Assembly (NCBI RefSeq): GCF_027887165.1
Contig: NC_077232.1
Location: forward strand, 79,125,483 to 79,189,482
Direction of reading: 5' to 3'
Length of the DNA: 64,000 nt
DNA from: Monodelphis domestica
Taxonomy: Eukaryota; Chordata; Mammalia; Didelphimorphia; Didelphidae
Positions 44,680-55,654 of the stretch are shown in pieces. The notes below the pieces were generated by a model, which was not told the DNA's origin, ran no database searches, and saw nothing but the letters and a program-made list of their open reading frames with translations. Each line of letters begins with the position of its first letter. The stretch's first letter is position 1. Both the position numbers and the translations under genes were made by a program.

Positions 44680-44864
44680 TTTATTAACTCTTATCTTCTC
44701 TCATAGTATTAATTCTAAGACAGAAGAGTGCCAAAGACTAGGCAATCTGGCTTAAGTGACTTGTCCACCCTCACACAGTTAGGAAGTATCTGAGGTCAAA
44801 TTTGAACCCAGGTTCTCCTGACTTTAGTCCTGACCTCTATTCACTGTGCTATCTAGTTGTCCCT
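44680..44864 (-). mobile_element. tRNA-derived marsupial SINE1
   Basis: Antisense copy, moderately diverged: 'ttaattctaagacagaagag', 'aaatttgaacccaggttctc', 'gtgctatctagttgtccct'. Confidence 0.85.
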
Positions 44865-44897
44865 ATAATTTATGAATGCCTTTAAAGGCATCATGCT

Positions 44898-45105
44898 GGG
44901 GGCAGCTAGGTAGCTCAATGGTTTGAGAGCCAGGTCTAGAAACAGGAGGTCCTGGGCTCAAATCTGGCCTCAGATACTCACTAGCTTTTTGACCCTGAAC
45001 AAGTCACTTAACCCCCATTGCCTAACCCTTACCACTCTTCTGCCTTGGAACCAATATATAGTTATTGATTCTAAGATAGATGGTAAGGATTTTAAAAAAT
45101 AAAAT
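44898..45105 (+). mobile_element. tRNA-derived marsupial SINE1
   Basis: Sense copy: 'gggggcagctaggtagctca', 'gggctcaaatctggcctcag', 'ctaagatagatggtaaggat'. Diverged flanking repeat AAAGGCATCATGCT (44,884-44,897) / AAAAGCATCTTGCT. It lies tail-out against the antisense SINE 33 bp upstream. Confidence 0.9.
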
Positions 45106-45159
45106 AAAAGCATCTTGCTATTCTGGGACCCCACAGGCTTCACCAGACTGTCAAAAGAA

Positions 45160-45412
45160 GGAAAGAAACAACATTCATGAAGTATCTCCTAGGTGCCAGG
45201 CACTGAAGACTTAGTGCCTTCGGAATATCTTATTTGATCCTCATAACAACATTGAGAAGGTGCTATTATTCCTATTTTTCAGTTGGAACTGAGGCCAGCA
45301 GAAGTTAAGTGACTAGCTCAGGATCACATCTCTAATAGGTGCCTGAGGCTAGTTTCGAATTCAGGTCTTCCAGACTCCCGGTCTGGTGCTCTATCCTACT
45401 GCTACTTTGCTG
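45160..45412 (-). repeat. MAR1/MIR-type SINE
   Basis: 'aggtgccaggcactgaagac', 'atcttatttgatcctcataa', 'tcaggtcttccagactcccg'. Confidence 0.7.
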
Positions 45413-45464
45413 GATCTAAGACTCAAACCAGGTTAAGAACCTTGGCTTTAGAAAGTGGCCTGGG

Positions 45465-45555
45465 GCACTGAGAAGTTAAGTGACTTGCTCAGGGTCATAT
45501 AGTTGGTGAGGTATCAGAGGCAGCACTTGAAACAAGGTCTTCCTCACCCCTACGC
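45465..45555 (-). repeat. SINE fragment
   Basis: 'gttaagtgacttgctcaggg', 'aggcagcacttgaaacaagg'. Confidence 0.5.
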
Positions 45556-46690
45556 AAGTTTGTTGTTGTTTTTTTCAATTCACCACATAACAATGTTTCT
45601 CAGCACTAGTCCTACTCAGTCATTGTTATTTTCCATTCTTTTTATATGTACATACTATAGCTTTCTACCATTTTTGAATTGAATAGAACTAAGCTCTAGC
45701 TGAACTGGGATAAATCTTTCTTTGTCCCCCTGCTCCCAAACCGAAGTGCCCTGATTTAGTAGATAGAATAATTTTGCATCAATTTGTCAAGAATATTTTC
45801 CAGGGAGACTCTGTTCTAGGGGAATTCCTTCTTTTCCTGCTCTTCAGAGATCCTTGGCCAAAGAAGCATTCTAAAACTTGGCCTTTTATGATGGAGTGAA
45901 TCCAGTTTTTTTAGGTCTTCCATCAAAACTCCCTTCTGATGGCCTGCTGTGACATGGAGGGGTTGTTGGGTTCTCCAGGTTTTGCTAAGGGACTGCAAGT
46001 TCTGAAAGGTTCCTAGACAGCTTTAAGTGTTAGGCCCAGGGACAAAGATTGACAGAAATCCAACGAGTAGGTAGCTGAACTTTCTAGGCCTCACAATCTC
46101 AATGAAAATCATCTTCTAAGGGATAAAAAGGGTTACAGCCAACATGGGGTACCTAGCAACCAAGCCCAGGATTTAGCACTCATTGTAAGGGAATGTGGAG
46201 GCCCCAAGTCCAGAAAGAAAAAGTGACTTTCCCAAGGCCACCAGGACTTGTTTAAATCTGTAAAATGAAGGCTGACCAGTTCTAAATCTTTGACATTCAG
46301 AGTAGTGGCCCTCTAGCCTCCCTAACTAGTCTGAATTCTATCATCCTGTTTAAACAGTTTAAAAGATTGGTGATTTCCTCCGTGTGGACGTCTTTTCATC
46401 TGTAAATGAAGAGGATTGGCCTCAGTTTTAAATCCTCTAATCCGGTGCTGGAAGGTGTTAATATTATCAATCCACTAAGCAATATAGACTGGGCTATTCA
46501 AAAGGACTTCTTTTGCCCCAGGCCCTCTTCATTTGCAACTTCCTTTTGAAATGAAATTGGGTGCTCAGTGGGAGGAAGCCGTCTTCCCTGGGCGAGAAAA
46601 AATGAATCAGGCCCGAAGCCTACATCCGACTACTAAGAACTCGTCCCCAGGGCTCTTTTTGCTTACTTCCAAGGGCCAGCGTTTACAGTT
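45556..46690. other. Unique sequence upstream of the CpG island
   Basis: About 1.1 kb, repeat-poor. The minus frame at 45,816-45,998 has no known motif. This is the likely distal promoter region. Confidence 0.4.
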
Positions 46691-47071
46691 TTCAGCTTTC
46701 CCGTGGACCTTCCTTCTGGGAAAGGGAGCGATTCCTGGAACCGGTCCTTACGGGGACGGGGCTTTCGAGGTTTATAAAATGTTGCCAGTATTGACACCGG
46801 GGTGGGGAGCAGTGAAACAGTGTCTCAGCTGGCTGCCGTGTGGTTTGGGTCTCGCAGACAGCCAGACTCAGTGCTGGCCCTGGCTGTCAACCGGGGATAA
46901 GCTTTTCGCTTTGCGGCACCTCCCCTCCACCCCCCAGCTCCGCTCCCGCGGGCCAGGCGAGCAGCGGCGACTCCTCAGCCACCAGAATTCCCCAGGCATG
47001 GGGCAGATTGCCGGGCCCAACTGGGCCCGGCCGGGGATGGGGGTGGGTGTGGGTGGCGCTATGGGGGGAGC

Positions 47072-47079
47072 TACGTCAC
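47072..47079 (+). promoter_or_regulatory. CRE-like site
   Basis: TACGTCAC contains the CRE half-site CGTCA. Binding by CREB/ATF is inferred only. Confidence 0.4.
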
Positions 47080-47206
47080 CAGGTTCCATTCAGCGCGCGC
47101 GAACTCAGGCCGGCAGCGACAATCGCCCAGAGGAGCTAGGGCTGGTGCGATTCGGCGGGGCGGGGGAGCCTGGGGAAGAGGGAGGAGAGTCCAGAGGACG
47201 CTGCTG

Positions 47207-47211
47207 ATTGG
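47207..47211 (-). promoter_or_regulatory. Inverted CCAAT box
   Basis: ATTGG in a CTGATTGGCT context, 14 bp upstream of a CRE-like site, fits NF-Y. Confidence 0.5.
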
Positions 47212-47224
47212 CTCGAGGGAGCTA

Positions 47225-47232
47225 GACGTCAC
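47225..47232 (+). promoter_or_regulatory. CRE-like site
   Basis: GACGTCAC, 7 of 8 bases of TGACGTCA when offset by one. Close spacing to the inverted CCAAT supports function. Confidence 0.45.
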
Positions 47233-47520
47233 CACGTTCCAGGGCCAGTTCTCATCTCCTAGCTACATTCCCCATCCTTTTTTTTTGTGCTGCATTTCCT
47301 CGAGGCCCCCCCCCTTTTATTTTCCTCTCGCTACCTCCCGGGTCGCGTGCGCGCGCACTGGTCTTTGGCGCTCCGGGGGAGGTGGCTGGCGCGCGTCCGG
47401 CCCTCCTCAGCCTTGCCCCAGCCCCAGCCCCAGCCCCTGCCCCTCCTTCCCCTTCTCCCCCGCAGCCCAGCACTGAGGGGATTTGAAAAGCCCGGTCCGC
47501 CTGCAGCGCCAGGCTGGCAG

Positions 47521-47547
47521 CCAATCAGAGGCGCGCACTTTTCCCGC
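47521..47547 (+). promoter_or_regulatory. CCAAT box and E2F-like site
   Basis: CCAATCAG at 47,521-47,528 is followed by TTTCCCGC at 47,540-47,547, a match to the E2F consensus TTTSSCGC. The pair sits just 5' of the likely first exon. Confidence 0.5.
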
Positions 47548-47694
47548 TGCTTCTCTCACTGCGGCAGCCGCAGGGCGAGGAGCGGGAGGCGGGGTCGGCG
47601 CCGGCGCGCGCGGAGCAGCCTCAGCCTCGGCCGGCGAGCCGCTTCTCCCCCCCCTCCCGCCCCCCCCAACACCCACCCACCCCCTCGGAGCGCC

Positions 47695-47719
47695 CGCCGC
47701 CGCCGCCGCCGCCGCCGCC
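47695..47719. repeat. (CCG)n run
   Basis: About eight CCG/GCC units within the putative 5' UTR. Confidence 0.9.
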
Positions 47720-47968
47720 AGTCCCCCTCCCTCCTCCCTCCCCGCCCCCGCCCCGTCGGTCTGTCTGTCGGTGCCGACCCCTGCAGGAGCCGCCGCTGCC
47801 GCCGCTGCTCTCCCTCCAGCCGCCCGCCCGGGAGCCTCGGCTCCCCCTCCCTCCTGCGGAGCCGCCGCCTCAGAGCGAAGCCGCCCCCTCAGAGGATGCG
47901 ACACGGCACAGGTCACTGCGAGCCCCGCATCCCGGCCCTCAACCCTAGGCCCCCTCCTTTTCCTCGCT

Positions 47969-47984
47969 CCCCCCCCCCCCCCCC
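47969..47984. repeat. C16 homopolymer
   Basis: Sixteen consecutive C within the putative exon; length is likely polymorphic and prone to sequencing error. Confidence 0.9.
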
Positions 47985-48137
47985 GGCCTAACCGACTTCC
48001 CCAACCGCCGCGGGCCGGGCAACGGCGGGCGCGCGGGGCGGGCGGGCGGGAGGGGGAAGGGGCCGGCGGGCGCGCGGGGGGCACCCGGCACTGGGGAGGG
48101 GGCCCAGACTGGCTCCTCGGGGCCTGACAAGGGGCGG

Positions 48138-48143
48138 GTAGGT
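48138..48143 (+). other. Candidate splice donor
   Basis: GTAGGT follows GGGCGG. It is the best donor-like motif at the 3' edge of the island. Confidence 0.4.
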
Positions 48144-48180
48144 AGTGAGGGGTCGGGGGTGGGGGCAGGCGGTGATCCCA

Positions 48181-48800
48181 CCCTCCCCTTCTCCCCCCTT
48201 GTCCCTTCCCTCCCTCCTCTGCTTCCTCTCTTTCTCTCCACTCCCCCGTCCTCCTGCCCCCCCATCCCCTCCCCAGCCTTATTCGAGGGCAGCCAGGCTG
48301 AGCCCCTCTATCCCATTAAAATCCCGAGAAGGTTGGGGACTGTGCTTGGAGCTGTCCCCCTCCCCCTCCATCTCTCCCATCCCCCCCAGGGTTGGGGAAA
48401 AGATTGGGGGGAGCAGCTGCAGGCTCCAGCAGTAGCCCCCCCTCCCCCCGCTCGATTCCCAAGCAGACTCCTTGGGCATCCGCTGTGTGTGAACATCTCG
48501 GCGGGTTTGGGGAGAGGGCTTTGATGCCCTTTTCCTCCCCACCTTCCCATGAAACGGAATGGAATTGAGGAGGGGGGAGTGGGAAGGACGTCGTGTAGAA
48601 CGGTCACTTCCCTCCTCTTCACAAGGCTGCCCCAAGGAGGGCGCGCACACATGCTGGCGCCCCCCTCCCCCAGATTAAATGAAATGGGGTCGGCGATTTT
48701 CCTTCCACGTCTCCCCCCATCTAGCTGCACCACCCCATCCTCAGCCCGCCTGTCTGCCCACCCACCCCCCTGGCGCTTTGTATGACCCTTTCCTTTATTT
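48181..48800. other. C-rich start of the putative first intron
   Basis: C/T-rich plus strand (many CCCTCCCC words) with fewer CpGs. Open frames on both strands reflect composition. The G-rich minus strand has several G-runs that could form quadruplexes. Confidence 0.5.
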
Positions 48801-50622
48801 ATTGCTGTAAACGAACTGATTCCAGGGAGCCCGGGTGCTGCCTTTTTATACTGGATGAGATTGGGGATGATGATCTGGCAGCAGTCAGGGAAAATGTAAT
48901 TCTCTAATTCTCGCAGCCTGTATAGAAGAAGGGGGGTGGGGTGGGGAAGCAGCCATGTTAGATCCAGATCCTTTATCCCTATACCAAACGAAGAGATGAT
49001 CCTCTACTTAAGCCTCATTTTTGGTCCAGCTGCACCTGTGTCACTTAAAATCACAAGCCGAAGGGTGTGGGTGACAGAAGAATCCGTACGTCTTTTGATA
49101 TGTATGTGATTTACTCACCTTTATTTCCAGCAGTAATACTGGGTGATAGCTGGAGAGCTCTGCAGGTAGAAGAGACTTATTTAAACCCTTCTAGGTAGTT
49201 GTTCCTTGGCTTGGATGCTGCTCGCCCTCCTGGGTGTAAGGAAGCAAGTAAATAACTGAATTAGATATTTGTTGAATGAGTATTTATACAGTTCTCAATT
49301 TCTGTTAAAGGAGGGGAAAATTCTAATTTTAAACATCCACATAAACACATTTTCCTAGTTCTAAATGAGTGATAGTTTAAAAGAGAACGAGAGGTTTGTT
49401 TCCTGAATCTATTTGGCTTTGCCATTCATGTTCAGTTTTATAGCTATTTGTCGTCTGAAGGGGGAGTTAAGGGCTGCTGCTTCTGCTGAGCATTTTAATT
49501 TGAAAGAAAGGAAAATAAAGCAATGTTTTGAGATATTTCTAATTTACAGGCCTTGGAAGTTTTTAGGATAGCTTGTCATTTGTGGTACAAGGTCAGATGG
49601 GGTATTGGTAACATTTTTGTATACTAGTCTCAAAATGTAGTGTGAGGCTCTTCCTTTGTCAAACTTAAGTTTGCTAGTACTGCCTAGTTTAAAATTTCTG
49701 ACCTGTTGTCTATTATAGCTATTGGATAACCTCATCATTTTATTACTATTTTGAACATTTGTGAATGTATGCCATTACTATTTATTTTAAGAAATCTTTT
49801 TTTCTAATTATAGAAATTGTATTTGAATTGTGCAGAATTTGGAGTGCTGCTGTAAATTGAGATATTAAAAAGAAAGGCTCTCCTGTCTAATATTTGAATG
49901 GGGCATTGAGAATAATTATGTTTAATATTCTTGTCACTGAAATGTGTTAAATATCAATATTTTGATATTTGATATCTTTTATTGAAATACAATGTAAGAG
50001 ATGCAACAGATTGGTAACTTGGTAATTTAGCATATTGGCATTTTAGACTTTGGGGTCATTGTGCTGTAAAACTACAACTTTGAGTTTCAAAGTCTCTCCT
50101 TGGTCTGATGGTGCTGTTGTATTCAGACGTGGATCATTTTATTCAAAGAATTAATATTGCAGTTAATTGCTAAGTTAGAAAGTGAGTTGGCACATTGAAT
50201 AGATGAATTCAGGGGACAGGTGAAGAGAACTATCTCAATATACTAAATAAGGAATTCTTATAACCTTTAAAATGCTCTTAAACAGTAAGCAATGTGTATT
50301 TTTCTTTAATTGCTATACTTGACAAATAGAAAACTCAGTTTATAGAATCAAAGTGGTGGCTGTTTATGTACAGTTAAGGTATTTTTTGTTTTCACAAAAT
50401 GCATATTCATAATTTAAAATTGGCAAAATGCCCTTTTCCTTAAAGTATGAAATTTTAAAATTACCCCCTTCCCTCATACAGTGAAAATAGTTGCAATTTA
50501 GATTTGGAAATGAAGAGAATAACCATAGCTTTGAGTCATTTCCTCTTCTTTCCATTTTGATATTTGCACAACACATATTTTAGGTTGAGGGTAGCAACAA
50601 GAACATTCAAAATTGTGAAATT
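48801..50622 (+). other. Putative first intron, repeat-poor part
   Basis: 1.8 kb of AT-rich unique sequence with almost no recognisable repeats, which is unusual here. No exon found. Confidence 0.4.
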
Positions 50623-50638
50623 GTTGCAGGACTTTTAT

Positions 50639-50840
50639 TTATTTAATTTATTGTTTTATTTTTTTAAAGCCTTACCTTCCGTATTGGTTCCAAGGCAGAA
50701 GAGCGGTAAGGGCTAGGCAGTGAGGGTTAAGTGACTTGCCCAGGGTCACACAGCTGGGAAGTGTCTGAGGTCACATTTGAACCCAGGACCTCCTGGCTCT
50801 GGGCCTGGCTCTCAATCCACTGAGCTACCCAGCTGCCCCC
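50639..50840 (-). mobile_element. tRNA-derived marsupial SINE1 (near consensus)
   Basis: Antisense copy close to consensus, with exact 15-bp duplications TTGCAGGACTTTTAT at 50,624-50,638 and 50,841-50,855. It looks recent. Confidence 0.95.
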
Positions 50841-50855
50841 TTGCAGGACTTTTAT

Positions 50856-51164
50856 AAGGAACATATGTAAAATAAATCTTTCAGTAGGATTTTCATGCAT
50901 CCTATTAGGATAGGCTGTAATAAAGGTAAACATAAAATGTATGCATTCTATATTTTTAAAAGATGTTGGGACATCTTAGAATGATCTGTACATGGTTTTC
51001 ATGATTGAACTTTGACTTTTATTTTAACTATTGGGCAGAGGACCCCAGCTTTATAAAAGGATATTGGATCAACTAGTTTTATGTTTTTTTTAATTGAAAT
51101 GTTAACCAAAGGATGAATTTTTTTTGTCAATTAAAATAGATAAGCAAGTATATCTAGTTCACAG
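50856..51164. other. Non-coding, no recognisable feature
   Basis: AT-rich intronic-type sequence. No feature was seen. Confidence 0.35.
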
Positions 51165-51560
51165 AATCTTAAAATGACCTCAGAGGTCATCTTTTCAACC
51201 CATACTAAACAATAATGTTCTCTACTACAGTACTCACCCCAAAAATGTGCACCTAGTCTTTGCTTGACTTATTGCTTCAACCTATGCCACATTGGTTAAC
51301 TGTAAAGGCCTTGCTCACTATCAGATCTAAATGACCTCTTTGCAACTTCTCTAGTTATATAGGTAATACCTAGTTTTCCCCTCATGAATCAACCAGAACA
51401 ATTTTGTTCCCTCTTTCGAATATAGTTACTGATAACTTATTTTCCAGGCTAAACATTCCCATTCGATTTACCTGATCCTCATATGACAATCTTCTAAATA
51501 TACTTTCTACCTGTTAACATCCTTCCTCAAATAAGACAGAATAACAGTATGCTTCTAATT
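51165..51560 (-). repeat. CR1/L3-type LINE 3' region
   Basis: Antisense CR1-clade order: 'gacctcagaggtcatctttt', 'tctttgcaacttctctagtt', 'ttttccaggctaaacattcc', 'acctgatcctcatatgacaa'. Confidence 0.65.
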
Positions 51561-52070
51561 CTTAATAGTTTATATGACCATATCATCACCCTTACCTATG
51601 CCTCACTGCATTAAAAAATGATAATAGTACCTTATGATAGCCCAATTAGATAATGCATGTACATACCTTTGTATATCTTAGTGTTAATAAATGTCAATTA
51701 TTATTACTATTATTTGTCACTTCCTACTGGTGATTCCTCTTAATTTTGCAATCCATTCTCCAGGTATTTTAAAGGCAAACTATCCATACTTTCTTCCATC
51801 TTATTGAGTTGGGTTTTTGAACCCGAGTACAAGATTATTTTTATCCCTATTACATCTTCCCTGTTCCTTAACAAACCCTCTTGTAATGAGTAATTAAGAA
51901 AAGCTAACCAATACAGTGCAGGTGCCTGATTCTGAACCTTCAATGCCCTTAGTCTCCTTTGACCTCCAGTGATAAAGGGAAGTAGGTACTTCCTATATAC
52001 CTTTTCCACTACTCTGTACAGTGCATGGTACATAGTAAGCATTTGATAAATGGCTCATTAACTGACTAGC
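51561..52070. other. Unassigned sequence with a small L2-like end
   Basis: 52,018-52,068 has 'agtgcatggtacatagtaag', an L2/MIR 3' ending. The rest, including the 100-codon minus frame at 51,740-52,042, shows no known domain. Confidence 0.4.
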
Positions 52071-52170
52071 CTTTTACAGGGCCAAAATGGGCCTCTTTAC
52101 TAATTACTCAATATTTGACTTCATTTTAATCCAATTTTATATTATTGTCATTTTGTGTGTGTGTTTGTAC

Positions 52171-52235
52171 ACATTATATATATATATATATGTGTGTGTG
52201 TGTATGTATATATATGTATATGGATATATTTCTAA
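52171..52235. repeat. (TA)n-(TG)n microsatellite
   Basis: TA run followed by TG run and mixed TATG words. Confidence 0.85.
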
Positions 52236-52489
52236 TTGGTTTACTCTTTCAAGTCACATAAGTCTTCTCAGCTATAAATTCTTTGGATCTGACCATTCAG
52301 TTAGTTCTGAATCCACCTAATTGTATACCTCCATTTCACTCTCTTTTCCACAAAAAGAAAATGAGAATCTGTAAAAAGACTTTGCTAAAACACAAGATAT
52401 CTTATGTTATTAGACTTAAAGCTGCATGAAGACTTTTGAAAAAAACTTTGTATAACTTAAAACATTCTTCTGATTCTGATTCTCCAGTA
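52236..52489. other. Non-coding, no recognisable feature
   Basis: No repeat or gene was recognised. Confidence 0.35.
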
Positions 52490-52655
52490 GGCATAGGGAT
52501 AGGAATCAGACACTCAGTACAGGAAACTCTTAGAACAGTTTTCTGGGGCATGGAAAGGATAAGTGGCTAGTAACCAGAACATAGCAGAAGTGGGACAAGA
52601 ACCCACTCTTTTGACTGCTAGGCCACCTCTCTGTCCACCAAACTATATTACCTCT
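52490..52655 (-). repeat. MIR-type SINE
   Basis: 'agcagaagtgggacaagaac', 'ctgtccaccaaactatatta'. Confidence 0.45.
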
Positions 52656-52959
52656 CTAGTTACTGGTTAAATGGAAATGAAGTTAGTCTGGCATGTTCTG
52701 CTTTTAATGAAACCATGATGGCTTCTGCAGTCAACACTTCTCTAGATATTCACTTACCATATCAATAATTATGTTTTGTAGCATTTTGTCAGAATTGTTC
52801 AGCAATTTCTGAAATAGTATGGAAACCAAGACTGATTTAATACTTAAAAGGAGTGGAATGCTACTGTACACTTGACACTATTCGTTGAAGACTCAGAGTA
52901 TTGAATAAACTTCTGTAGTAACCAGAAGCTTATTGCAAGTTAGATGAACAATTCTTTTA

Positions 52960-53135
52960 AATTAATGTGCTTTACTTAAGTTATATCATTCATAACCTTG
53001 TGAGGTAGATGCAGTTCTTATCCTCATTATGCAGATAAGGAAACTGAGCCTGAGAGATATTAAGTGATTTGCCCTGGGCCATCGAAGCTAATAAGTGCCT
53101 AGGATAGGATTTAAACTCAGGTTTTCCTTGGGAAT
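52960..53135 (-). repeat. MIR-type SINE
   Basis: 'cttgtgaggtagatgcagtt', 'gcagataaggaaactgagcc', 'ttaaactcaggttttccttg'. Confidence 0.65.
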
Positions 53136-53650
53136 AAGGAAAAATCATAAATGGAGAAAGGCTTAGTCAGGTGTTGAGGCTTCTCTCAGAAAGCACTTCA
53201 AGTTTCAAAATGTGTTCATATATGACAAATTGCAAATTGACAGTTTAAACTCTAAAACTCTGAAGTTCAATTATAATTCTCTTTACATACACAAGCATAA
53301 AAGAAAATATAAATTATATTTAAGATTACTCGAAGAGAATAGGAAGTATTTTAAGTGAAACATTGTCACTGTGTTGTTGACAGATAGTGTGTCAAGGTTA
53401 GTGATCTAAACTTTTTGTTTTTCTGTGTTTGATCTAGGAGAAATTCTTATCTGACTAAAACCTTTAAATTAGGTAACTTGTGGGCATAACTTGAAGGAGT
53501 TTGATTTTATAGTATATATATTCCTTTTTTCATTTAAATCTACTTAGGGTACAAAGAATTAAAATTTTGGGTAAATTCACTAAAATTTTGTATATTTCAA
53601 AATTGTGTTTGTACAGTATGCATGCAAAATGATCCAATTTCTATTTAATA
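53136..53650. other. Unique non-coding stretch
   Basis: No feature recognised. Confidence 0.35.
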
Positions 53651-53664
53651 GAATTTTATGAGAA

Positions 53665-53960
53665 CAAAAACTTGGAGAAGTCATTTATATTTTTCTTACA
53701 GCTCTATGAGGTAGAGGAATAAATTGAGAAGCAGATGATGCTATTTGCTAGAATTTGGACTTAAGACTCCTGACTTGGAAGTGCAGCATTCTTTTTCACT
53801 ATAGCACCACTGCCTTTAATTGCACTGATGATGAAACTCCTTAATATGGGCCCTTTGTTTTACAGTTAAAGACACAACTGGCCTTTGGGGGATTAAGTGA
53901 CCTGCCCATGGTCAGACCATAATGGTAGCAGTCCAGAAAGTTCTCTAGATTTCCTCTTTC
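53665..53960 (-). repeat. Two MIR-type SINE fragments
   Basis: First: 'ttacagctctatgaggtaga', 'ttcactatagcaccactgcc'. Second: 'cccttgttttacagttaaa'-type words and 'agtgacctgcccatggtcag'. Confidence 0.5.
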
Positions 53961-54555
53961 CTATGCCATTTTTAAATTATCAAACAGAGGGTATGAAAAG
54001 AGTTAGAAAAATACTGAGAAAGCATTTTATGTAGACAATGCTCACTTCTCAGCCAGTTTCTTTCCTTTTTTCCTCTTATAATGCCTTATATAATTAGGTT
54101 TGATTATTTTTTTAATCCTAGGGTCTTAACTAAGCAAATGGTTAAACAATGGTTAAACAAAAAATGAGATTATTTCACATTATTTCACAGCTTAATGTTT
54201 TGCATTTGACTTTTGTTTCATCACTAAATTTAGGATTTGGCAGATTTTCCTGAAGTTTGCTATACTGAATAAACATATGAGGATTCAACTCTAAATCAGA
54301 TTTGTGATTCAGATTACCATTTTGAAGTGACATGGTAGTGGACAAATTTTCAGATATTCTCCACGATTATACTGAATTAGATGACACATTTCTTGATAAA
54401 GTTTAGTATACTGTAAGTAGCAGCTAATGTTTACTAAGTACTATTCAATAAAGTCTGTTTATGAAAACATTAGGTAAAACATGAACATTAGTACCTTTTT
54501 TTTCAGCTCCTGTTGTAGATACTATGGTCACTGGTGAATGATGAGGATCAATTCT
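53961..54555. other. Unique non-coding stretch
   Basis: No feature recognised. Confidence 0.35.
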
Positions 54556-54559
54556 GTGG

Positions 54560-54735
54560 TATTTTAGAGCTAGAAAGGTCCTTAGAAGTCATTCATTGTC
54601 CCCTCCTTTTAAAGAGTAAGAAACTTGGGGCCCAAATACCTTAAGTTGTTTGCCTAAGGTCATTTGGGTTATTAGGTGGCTGAGAGGTGGGATTAAAATC
54701 CAGGTCTTCTGATTTTAAACCTATTATTCTTTTTT
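54560..54735 (-). repeat. MIR-type SINE
   Basis: 'gctagaaaggtccttagaag', 'gggattaaaatccaggtctt'. Confidence 0.55.
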
Positions 54736-55494
54736 TTTTTTTTTGTGATACAACTTTCCCTTTCAAGTTATCTTCAAATTTCAATAAATAATTATGTATT
54801 CTTCATATTTGGAATCATAGAAACCATTCAATACATTGAATCACATTTAAATAGTTAAAATTTTAGTAGCTGAACATAATATTAAAACTTTGAATGAAGT
54901 CATTAAGAATTCAGGATAGCAACTTTTGGGATAAAATTATATTCTTTGAGAAAATCAACTTCGGATAGTAGTTGGTTGGAGTTTATTGTTCAACCATGTA
55001 TTATTGAGTACAGTATTTTTCCCCTTTTTAAATAGTATAATTTGCTTCATGTTTTAAAAAGACATTTCTTAGTTCAGTTACATAACTTCCTGGTAGGTTC
55101 CACCAAAGCAATTTTTTAGGTTCCTTATGTTGGAAGCATGTTCAAGCGTTGATGGGCATTAAATTTCTATTAAGCATCATACAATGCTACCAGTCACAAA
55201 ATCTCAGAATTAGAAGAGCCTTCAGAGACCATCTAGTACACAGATACTTGCTCAGTTTTCTCTATAGCATAGGTTTAAAATATATGGGCTACTTACTGTA
55301 TAGTAATATTCTCAGAACCAGATTAAAATTTAATTGGGAAATACTTAACAAACTAAATAAAATAGATCATAAATAATGTTAATGTTTTTGAAGTCAGTCT
55401 GTAGGGATTCTTAAGAAGGGTTTGATTTCTATTTGAGTTTGAATTGATGTCCTTCAGCATATCTGACTGATGATCATCTGGCTTCAATAGGTTT
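54736..55494. other. Unique non-coding stretch
   Basis: Short MIR-like 'agaattagaagagccttcag' near 55,206. No gene recognised. Confidence 0.35.
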
Positions 55495-55645
55495 TTTGGA
55501 AAAAATTATTTGTTTATTTTTAACATTCATTAAAAAATTTTTGAATTCTGAATTTTCCTTCTCCCTTCACCCATTGAAAAAGCAAGAAATCTGACATCAT
55601 TTAGATTTGTGAAGGCATGCAAAACAGACTACCTTCAATAAGGTA
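55495..55645 (-). mobile_element. L1 3' UTR fragment
   Basis: 'tttatttttaacattcatta', 'tccttctcccttcacccatt', 'gaaggcatgcaaaacagact' match an antisense marsupial L1 3' UTR type. Confidence 0.6.
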
Positions 55646-55654
55646 AACTCACTT

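Larger units (their letters stand above)
47560..48137 (+). other. Putative first exon (5' UTR) of an unidentified gene
   Basis: The inferred exon starts somewhere near 47,550-47,600, just downstream of the CCAAT/E2F pair, and ends before the donor GGCGG/GTAGGT at 48,138. It holds a CCG run (47,695-47,719) and a C16 tract. An ATG at 47,896 opens a short Pro-rich frame ending by 47,991, which would act as an upstream ORF at most. Open frames of 200+ codons cross the region on both strands with Pro/Ala/Arg/Gly-rich translations and no domains, so I take the exon as non-coding. The start, and whether the ATG is used, cannot be fixed without transcript data. Confidence 0.45.
46700..48180 (+). promoter_or_regulatory. 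CpG island promoter
   Basis: This is the only strongly CpG-rich block in 64 kb. CpGs rise from about 46,700 and peak at 47,340-48,090, with SmaI/BssHII-like GC words and GGGCGGG boxes. It carries an inverted CCAAT (ATTGG 47,207-47,211), a direct CCAAT (47,521-47,525), two CRE-like sites and an E2F-like site. TATA is lacking in the core. This is the layout of a broadly expressed or developmental gene promoter. Plus orientation is preferred because of the donor at 48,138, but a divergent minus transcript is possible. The gene itself is not identifiable from the window. Confidence 0.85.

Noticed and set aside
46771..46780. TATA box TTTATAAAAT
   Set aside because: It lies about 750 bp upstream of the CCAAT/E2F cluster, at the edge of the island, with no initiator or donor nearby. 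A minor start cannot be excluded.
46533..47207. 224-codon plus frame upstream of the island core
   Set aside because: It overlaps promoter motifs and frames on the other strand and shows no recognisable domain or splice context.
47909..47916. Splice donor at CACAG/GTCACT
   Set aside because: GTCACT is a weak donor and the island continues well past it. GTAGGT at 48,138 fits better.
47287..48127. Open frames of 214-234 codons in the CpG island on both strands
   Set aside because: Several overlapping frames are open at once and translate to Pro/Ala/Arg/Gly-rich sequence without domains. GC-rich DNA has few stop codons, so this is expected by chance.
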